Assembly: GCA_030248215.1 (NCBI GenBank)
Contig: JASANG010001358.1
Span: 62,001 to 126,000, forward strand
Reading direction: 5' to 3'
From: Enoplolaimus lenunculus
Lineage: Eukaryota; Nematoda; Enoplea; Enoplida; Thoracostomopsidae
DNA length: 64,000 bases
Under the pieces are notes generated by a model. It searched no databases, was not told the origin of the DNA, and saw only the letters and a program-made list of their open reading frames with translations. Positions 55,049-64,000 of the stretch are shown one piece after another (position 1 is the stretch's first letter; every line of letters begins with the position of its first letter). The position numbers were made by a program, and so were the translations under genes.

Positions 55049-55920
55049 GCCTGTGGAAGACGATTGCAACCTCGAAACGTCGTGAACCTTAACAATTCAG
55101 TTTTTTTCGCTCGTTGAATAAATACAACATATGTAATTTAATGTCAACATACAGGATCAAAGCACTATAACTTAAAACTTAAACCCCAAATGTAGTTTTA
55201 GACTGAAATCTGGTCCACGGTTTTATAACATACACTTCAAAAAGTTTCCAAGCCATTTAACTCTAGAACTCCACATGCAAATTCAATCTATAGTAATGGT
55301 CAGGACTACGAACTATTTTTGTTAATGTTATATAAGCAGCAGAAATTTCCTGATTTTTATGTTCAAAATTAATTATAAATCACGTATAACGCGAAATTTA
55401 TCACAGATACGCTTGCAATAATTGTTCGATTACAAATGACCAACAAAACGTTGCTCCGCACTGTATAAAAGGCAAGCAGTTATGAAACTCATGGGCGAAA
55501 TTAAACATGCTTATACCACTGTGAGATCAGACCGTAAATAAGGGTCCAACTCAAACTTCGTGTAAACCTCACTTTTTAACCCCAATTCTCTTTAAATCGC
55601 GTTCAACCTCTATAAAATATACCCATTATAAATAAGCCAGTTAAGACATTCAAGAACAAAAATTTGTTTTACATAACTGAAGCAAAACATAATAATTAAA
55701 CTGCGAATACAATAAAATATTTAGAGAAACACAAAAGGAATGGCGTCCCGTACGTATTGCATTATCCACATACACTTAAACTATGAGTTGCAACACAATA
55801 CATTATTCAAACAACACTGTCAACAGGATGACAACTGCGACTTCATTGCAGAGACGTGGTTAAACTAGACCTGAAGTACAAGAAGCTATACTCAAAATGA
55901 AACGTAATTAGGCTATCCGT
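55049..55920. other. Gene-free stretch between convergent genes
   Basis: AT-rich; nothing recognised beyond a CGATTGCAACCTCGAAACGTCG word at 55060 that also has a faint echo at 53150. Confidence 0.35.
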
Positions 55921-55924
55921 TTTG

Positions 55925-56100
55925 CAGGGTACAACCGGAGATCTGCCTCCGGATCCGGTAGAATTGTTGCTGGAGGTTCCGGTAATTTTGGTAGTAAAAT
56001 TTTGCATAATTTTTTAATGTTTTGCGTTTAGCGCGTTTCGTTTTAACTTTTGTCACAATTTTCAGAAAAAAATTTCCGAAATTTCGCAGAAAATTAGAGT
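55925..56100 (+). mobile_element. CAGGGTACAACCGGAG-type hAT-like fragment (family K5)
   Basis: CAGGGTACAACCGGAGATC, then CCGGAGGTTCCGG-like words, GTAGTAAAATTTTGCA and TTTAGCGCGTTT match 3173-3345. The right end is missing in both copies. Confidence 0.65.
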
Positions 56101-58407
56101 AAAACTCAACAACTTAACAATATATTGCAGATATTGGCGAAAAATAACTAATTAACCATCATTTTACTGCCTAATTTCGCCTCGCCTCAGCCGTAACAAT
56201 ACCCAGCTCAGCCATTATAGACGTATACAAGGGCTGCAGTGGTGGATGGGTGTATAACACCATAATATTCTTATCGCTACAACTGAGAGGGGCCTGAAAT
56301 AAAAACCTACACACATTCCAGAGTTACCTTAATAATGATAATGATAATTTATACAATCGCTGATTTACCAACGTATATGCAATTTTCGCTGACATTTAAG
56401 CAGATTTGCTTGTCCTTGTATCATCATGTAGCCGCTTCAAATATCTACTTTAGAATTACCACTCGAATATAAAATTTATGAAGCTTGTATTCTAGGCGAC
56501 GTCGCGTCTTATGTAGATTACGGCTAATACAGATGAGGACCGTAACAGTAGTATAAGCATATTCCTAAGACTAAGCCTCACCGCAAGGATAAAAACATCC
56601 GCTACTCAGCTATTATATGGGTGTAGATTTCGTCAAGTTGACACCGAACTCACGATTTGACCGATTCCGAAACCACTGCTGCTTTTCCAAATCCGATTTC
56701 GATCCTCGATTTTGAAAAATACATTCATTTAGATAAAACCGTTGCATAAAATTAAATCTGTATCCGTTCGACATGCCGGTTTAGCAAACCTAACATTGTC
56801 CAGGCAATAGAGACATGTGAATTTTGAAACATCGAAACAAGATTTCATTGAAACATGGACTGAGGTTCGAACTGCACGTACTAAAATTTTCGAAAAATGT
56901 TTCAGTTTTATCCGACTCACATCTTGTATACGCACGCAGGTGTTTCCGAATATTGCTGGATTCGGCTTTTTCAAATCCACATCAGAACTTTCGTTGCCAT
57001 CTTGAATTTCGTACATTAGTCAGCTACAGTGCATTTTGTGTTCGTGCACCATTCGATACTTTTAACGAACAGATTATATTTTCTTTACGCCCCTCAATGA
57101 AAATTTCAATTATTAACGAGACAAAACAGTATAAGCTGCCGGAACACAAAACGCTACCTTTAAAACAAGGAACTACAACGTAAAACCGGGTAAATTTCAA
57201 ACTAAAATGCTAGCATTTATTCTTTCACCGTAAATTTTACCATGTAGACCCGGACCTTTCTTGGCTGTAAGTTCACCCAAAAGACAATACATTATGCGAC
57301 GAGCAGTAGAAGGAACCACGAAAGTACTGATAGCTTCTGTTTTCGCAAGCAAAGATATGTAACAAAACAGACACACCCATACACTACACATAGCATATAC
57401 ATAATAAACATGTGATGCTTAATTTTATCCAATATATTTTTATTCTCACTGATTAGCCAATTCGAAAACAGCCGTCATTAAAAACGTTTGCTTCCATAGA
57501 TTTATGTAATACTACCTATATCTCCACTGAAATAAAACCTGTTGTTCTATTCCATTACAGTCACGGACAAAGCGTGCAGTTGCCTACAGAAATTAGACAC
57601 AATCAAGTCAATTCATGACTGAAACCTTTACTATATATCCATCATAATATTTACGCATTGTTTAGACACATATATTAATATATATGTATATATATTAATA
57701 TTTATTGATATATATTTATGCCCATCATCTTACTTTAGACCAACGCTGCCAGCTAACAAAATATACACATATTATATCGATACCAATGTACTGATACATT
57801 AACGTGAAGCGCGCTAAGCGGAATAACGACATAGATAAGAAGTCTAGAATATCTACAACTCCAAGCAAGATTTCACTAACATTCCAGTTCGAAACGCAGT
57901 CTTAATATTCCAAACAACGACAGCATTCAATGGCGTAGCCAAGAGAGGATAAGAGTAAAGGATCGTTTAACTTTTTGTCCACTTTCTTAAAAATCTTCCA
58001 CTGATAGCACAAGAACTGCTACGAGATTTTTATACAACGTAACTACAGTATTTCCAAAAGCTTAGCTAACCCCCGTTGGTGCTTCCTCTTTTCAGCATTT
58101 TGATAGTTTAATAATCGGTACATACGTCAATAAGTGACCTTTTCCGCCGGAAACATCATTTTCATTCTGAATTTTGACATGAATTTATATAAATAATTTG
58201 AAAACGACTGCAATAAATATCAAACATAGCCTATAGATTGCCAGTTCTGTCAATGATAATGAATTTTTGCGTACTCGCTATGCACAGGGGTAGCTATTCA
58301 AACCCCCCTTATACACTGTTAGAACATTGTGTTAAATTGTGCGCAATATGCGAATAACATCGCAAACAACATAACATAAAGCACAAACATTCGATCGATA
58401 AATTATT
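56101..58407. other. Gene-free stretch 3-prime of Cdc42
   Basis: A TATA-rich microsatellite at 57668-57718 and a short subfamily A-prime-like word (GTAACAGTAGTATAAGCATATTCC) at 56540-56565 are seen. Frames open near 56800-57180 are short, overlap on both strands and show no family motif. Confidence 0.4.
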
Positions 58408-61533
<3,126 letters not shown>

Positions 61534-61583
61534 TTAAGGTAGCCAATTTTGAATGACACAAAAATGCTGAAAATATAAATTGG

Positions 61584-61595
61584 ATTATATAAAAA
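61584..61595 (-). promoter_or_regulatory. Possible TATA-like element upstream of Cdc42
   Basis: TTTTTATATAATCC on the minus strand, about 60 bases before the upstream ATG. A TATTTTCAG acceptor-like word lies between it and the ATG, so a spliced 5-prime leader is an alternative. Confidence 0.25.
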
Positions 61596-61610
61596 TGGTC
61601 GCACAATGGT

Positions 61611-61895
61611 GCAACCGGACTTCCGGATCTGATAAAAATAACCGGTCGTTTTACAACCTCTTCCCGGTACAACTCGTGTACTTGCTTTTCAATATACCAT
61701 TGTTCAAAATTTTTCTGTTAACAGCTTTGTGTTCCAACGTGAACAGTTTGACAGCAACCGGACTTCCGGATTGATAAAAATAACCGGTCGTTTTACAACC
61801 TCTTCCCGGTACAACTCGTGTACTTGCTTTTCAATATACCATTGTTCAAAATTTTTCTGTTAACAGCTTTGTGTTCCAACGTGAACAGTTTGACA
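61611..61895. repeat. Near-identical tandem duplication, 143-bp unit, Cdc42 5-prime flank
   Basis: GCAACCGGACTTCCGGAT starts copies at 61611 and 61754; both run to GTGAACAGTTTGACA. The copies differ by one deleted base near the start (143 and 142 bases). The core includes ACCGGTCGTTTTACAACC. Confidence 0.95.
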
Positions 61896-63556
61896 GTAAA
61901 CTTTTTGCCCAGTATCTAATTGAAAACTACAGTTCAGTGCTTCAATCCAATCATTAAGATGCGACATGTTACGAACCAGGTTTCCGGTTTGATGTATGAT
62001 TTCCAGTTACATTGTGCCAAAATTTAAATTTTAGTACATGATGATAATAAGAATCGGGGTCTAGTAGGATACGAGTTGTTACAACATAACCAGAGCAGCC
62101 GTCCGTGCATGGAAAATACCAAACTTGGCTAACAAAAAAACGATTACTATACGTACTAGCTACGTAAGTTCTTATAACACAAAATAAAATAATTGTTAAC
62201 ATTGGCAAGGTTACAGACCCATACTTTCATAGTTCAGATGCGTGTTGCATAGATATATCGCTGTTAGCGGTGACTCTTTAAGTACATGGACTAATCCAAT
62301 TATCAATTTGAACACTTGCTAGCATTTGGGCTAGCACGTTTGAAAAATGTGTTCAAATTAGAAGCTCACCAATTGCAATTTCAAAAATACAAGATATATC
62401 GTTTGCTGGTGATAGGTGCAACATAGCGGAGAATATGTGCAATATAAATAGCGGAATTGAATTGAGTTTGATCAGTGTCAAAGCATAGCGCTAGTCGACT
62501 ACTTGTTTCATTGCAACAAAGTATTAAGGTTGACAAAACGAGCAACCGTGCAACCGGATATTTCAGAATAGATCGCCTGTGGCGCCTGTGAAAAACCCGG
62601 AATATTGCGTAAAAGAAAAATTTACAGAAAGATATAGTGAAAAAACTTTGGGAGCATGGCTGAGTGAACGAAAAGCTAACATCACAGTTTGAAATCTAAA
62701 TAAATACTGAAACTTGCTTTCAAGTGCCGAGCCCGATTATGGGCCGCAATTAAATTAAATTTGAAAATATTCTCGTAAGCAAAGCAAGCGAGAAACCAAC
62801 AGCATTTATGCATGAAATATATTCAATCTCCACACGAAATAGTAATTTACGGTCGGTCCGTTTGCGCGAATATAATGTCAGAAATCCATGTTCATTGTCC
62901 CTGCAACCGGCAGTCTAAACTCTGATGGAACAGTGAAGAAAAGTTTGCGAAGACAAGTACGTTTTCTTTTAATTAAGTCCCAGCAGAGAGTTCGGATGGC
63001 CGAAGTTACGACCACCTTTCTTAATATTTGTATTAAAGGTGAAACAGACTCACAGGATCCTTGAACTGATCCAACCAAACGGCTGTATAGGCAATATTGA
63101 ACAGCGTTACGAAAAAACTAATCAGGCGTACCAACGCCGGCCACTTAAATTAATCATAGCAAATTTTATGCGAAATATATTGGTTAATGCCAGAAAGATT
63201 GAAAGCTAAACGGGACACGACAATTTGTCTGATGGAACAAGACAAATTGTCTGATAGAGAAATATAGGGTTACGGCGAGCCGATAAATAGTCTCATTTGT
63301 CGCTGCTGAAACGGTTGTTTCGGTTTATCTTCCCAGCCGGGTTTCGCAAAAAATGGTCTTATTTAAAAAAATTTTACATATTTAGACTCCTCATGACATA
63401 CACTGTTCATTTTACACCCACTGCATTTTGAAAATGTCGATTTTGTTTAATCCCAAGGAAAAAATTTATGACTGAAAAATATGAGTTATTCACAACCTGG
63501 CATAAATCTTCAAAGACCCAGTTTTTGTTTACACATTCATGTTTATAACTATACTA
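61896..63556. other. Gene-free flank upstream of Cdc42
   Basis: A decayed family E word (TGCTGGTGATAGGTGCAAC) at 62403 is the only repeat I recognise. The minus frame at 63078-62878 is short and shows no family motif. Confidence 0.4.
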
Positions 63557-63697
63557 TACTGCAAAAAATTGTCATTCAAATGCGACTCATGGAGTCGCAC
63601 GTTTGACACTGAAGGAGTCGAATTTTGAGTCAATTTGTGTAGTCCCGTAAAGCCTATTTTGGACAGAGTCTATTTGACTCACCGTTTTGTGCAGTTT
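63557..63697. mobile_element. Family F MITE
   Basis: Starts ACTGCAAAAAATTGTC, has GACTCATGGAGTCGC and GAGTCAATTTGTGTAGTC, and ends TTTGACTCACCGTTTTGTGCAGT. Confidence 0.7.
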
Positions 63698-63749
63698 AAA
63701 AAACCCCCAAGCAATTGCGAAAATCTCAGTTCGAACATTCCAGCTATAG

Positions 63750-64000
63750 AAATCTACTTCACTGTAAATTCCAATGAGTTGATTAATTAATTCAGCTAGC
63801 GAGTTAGTTATTTCTGAATAAAAATCAGTAAACATTAACTCGCTCTGAGCTGAGATGATTTTCACTCTGAGTTGAGCTGACCCTGGGTGAGATAATTAAT
63901 TAACTCAGAATAATTTGAATAAGCTCAAAATTCTGAATTCTGATAGTCCTAAATCCGACTGAGTGATTCAACTCATTTTAATTTGAAATCAACTCAATGA
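63750..64000. mobile_element. Family G MITE, runs to the window edge
   Basis: CACTGTAAATTCCAATGAG, then GCGAGTTAGTTATTTCTG, TTAACTCGCTCTGAGCTGAG and later TGATTCAACTCATTTT. Opposite orientation to 3770-3985; the far end may lie past base 64000. Confidence 0.65.

Noticed and set aside
62878-63078. Small minus-strand gene upstream of Cdc42
   Set aside because: 66 codons, no recognisable motif, no splice context and no repeat in other copies.

Overview
This window comes from an animal nuclear genome. It is AT-rich, intron-dense and heavily loaded with transposons. Four protein-coding genes can be read with standard-code codons and GT-AG introns: the first exon of a flavin-containing monooxygenase (FMO) at the left edge (minus strand); a complete six-exon sodium-coupled SLC5A/SMCT-type transporter (6260-14280, plus); a complete 35-exon USP47-type ubiquitin protease (21682-51660, plus); and a complete five-exon Cdc42 GTPase (61524-58408, minus). 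The species cannot be named from the sequence. The hexamer TTAGGC, the telomere unit best known from nematodes, is everywhere, but most of it sits inside transposons and does not by itself fix the phylum.

Layout: 1-154 is the cut end of a MITE; 183-321 is FMO exon 1; 322-6259 is an intergenic repeat field (TTAGGC array, TA microsatellite, nested MITEs, a 44-bp AT-rich minisatellite); 6260-14280 is the transporter with MITE-filled introns; 14281-21681 is another repeat field with a 9-bp minisatellite and a mosaic of hAT-like pieces; 21682-51660 is USP47, whose introns carry many MITEs; 51661-58407 is a repeat-rich stretch between convergent genes, holding a broken integrase plus Ulp1-protease element inside MITE termini; 58408-61524 is Cdc42; 61525-64000 is its upstream flank with a near-identical 143-bp tandem duplication.

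The most striking pattern is a set of short nonautonomous transposons. Several subfamilies share termini that begin GGCCCATGT and make clear 8-bp target-site duplications (TSDs), which suggests hAT-type mobilisation. Their interiors are TTAGGC/CCTAAG arrays, pure or degenerate. A second hAT-like group begins CAGGGTG and has perfect or near-perfect 8-bp TSDs in introns of USP47 and Cdc42. A third group carries TGACTCA/TGAGTCA (AP-1-like) motifs near its ends, and a fourth is GC-rich and palindromic. Insertions of one family into another are frequent and give a relative age order.

The host genes do not form a pathway cluster: FMO is oxidative metabolism, SLC5A is solute uptake, USP47 is deubiquitination and Cdc42 is a polarity and actin switch. 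FMO and SLC5A are divergent; USP47 and Cdc42 are convergent. All intron phases in the three complete models are consistent, and each reads through to its stop without internal stops, so these host genes look intact.
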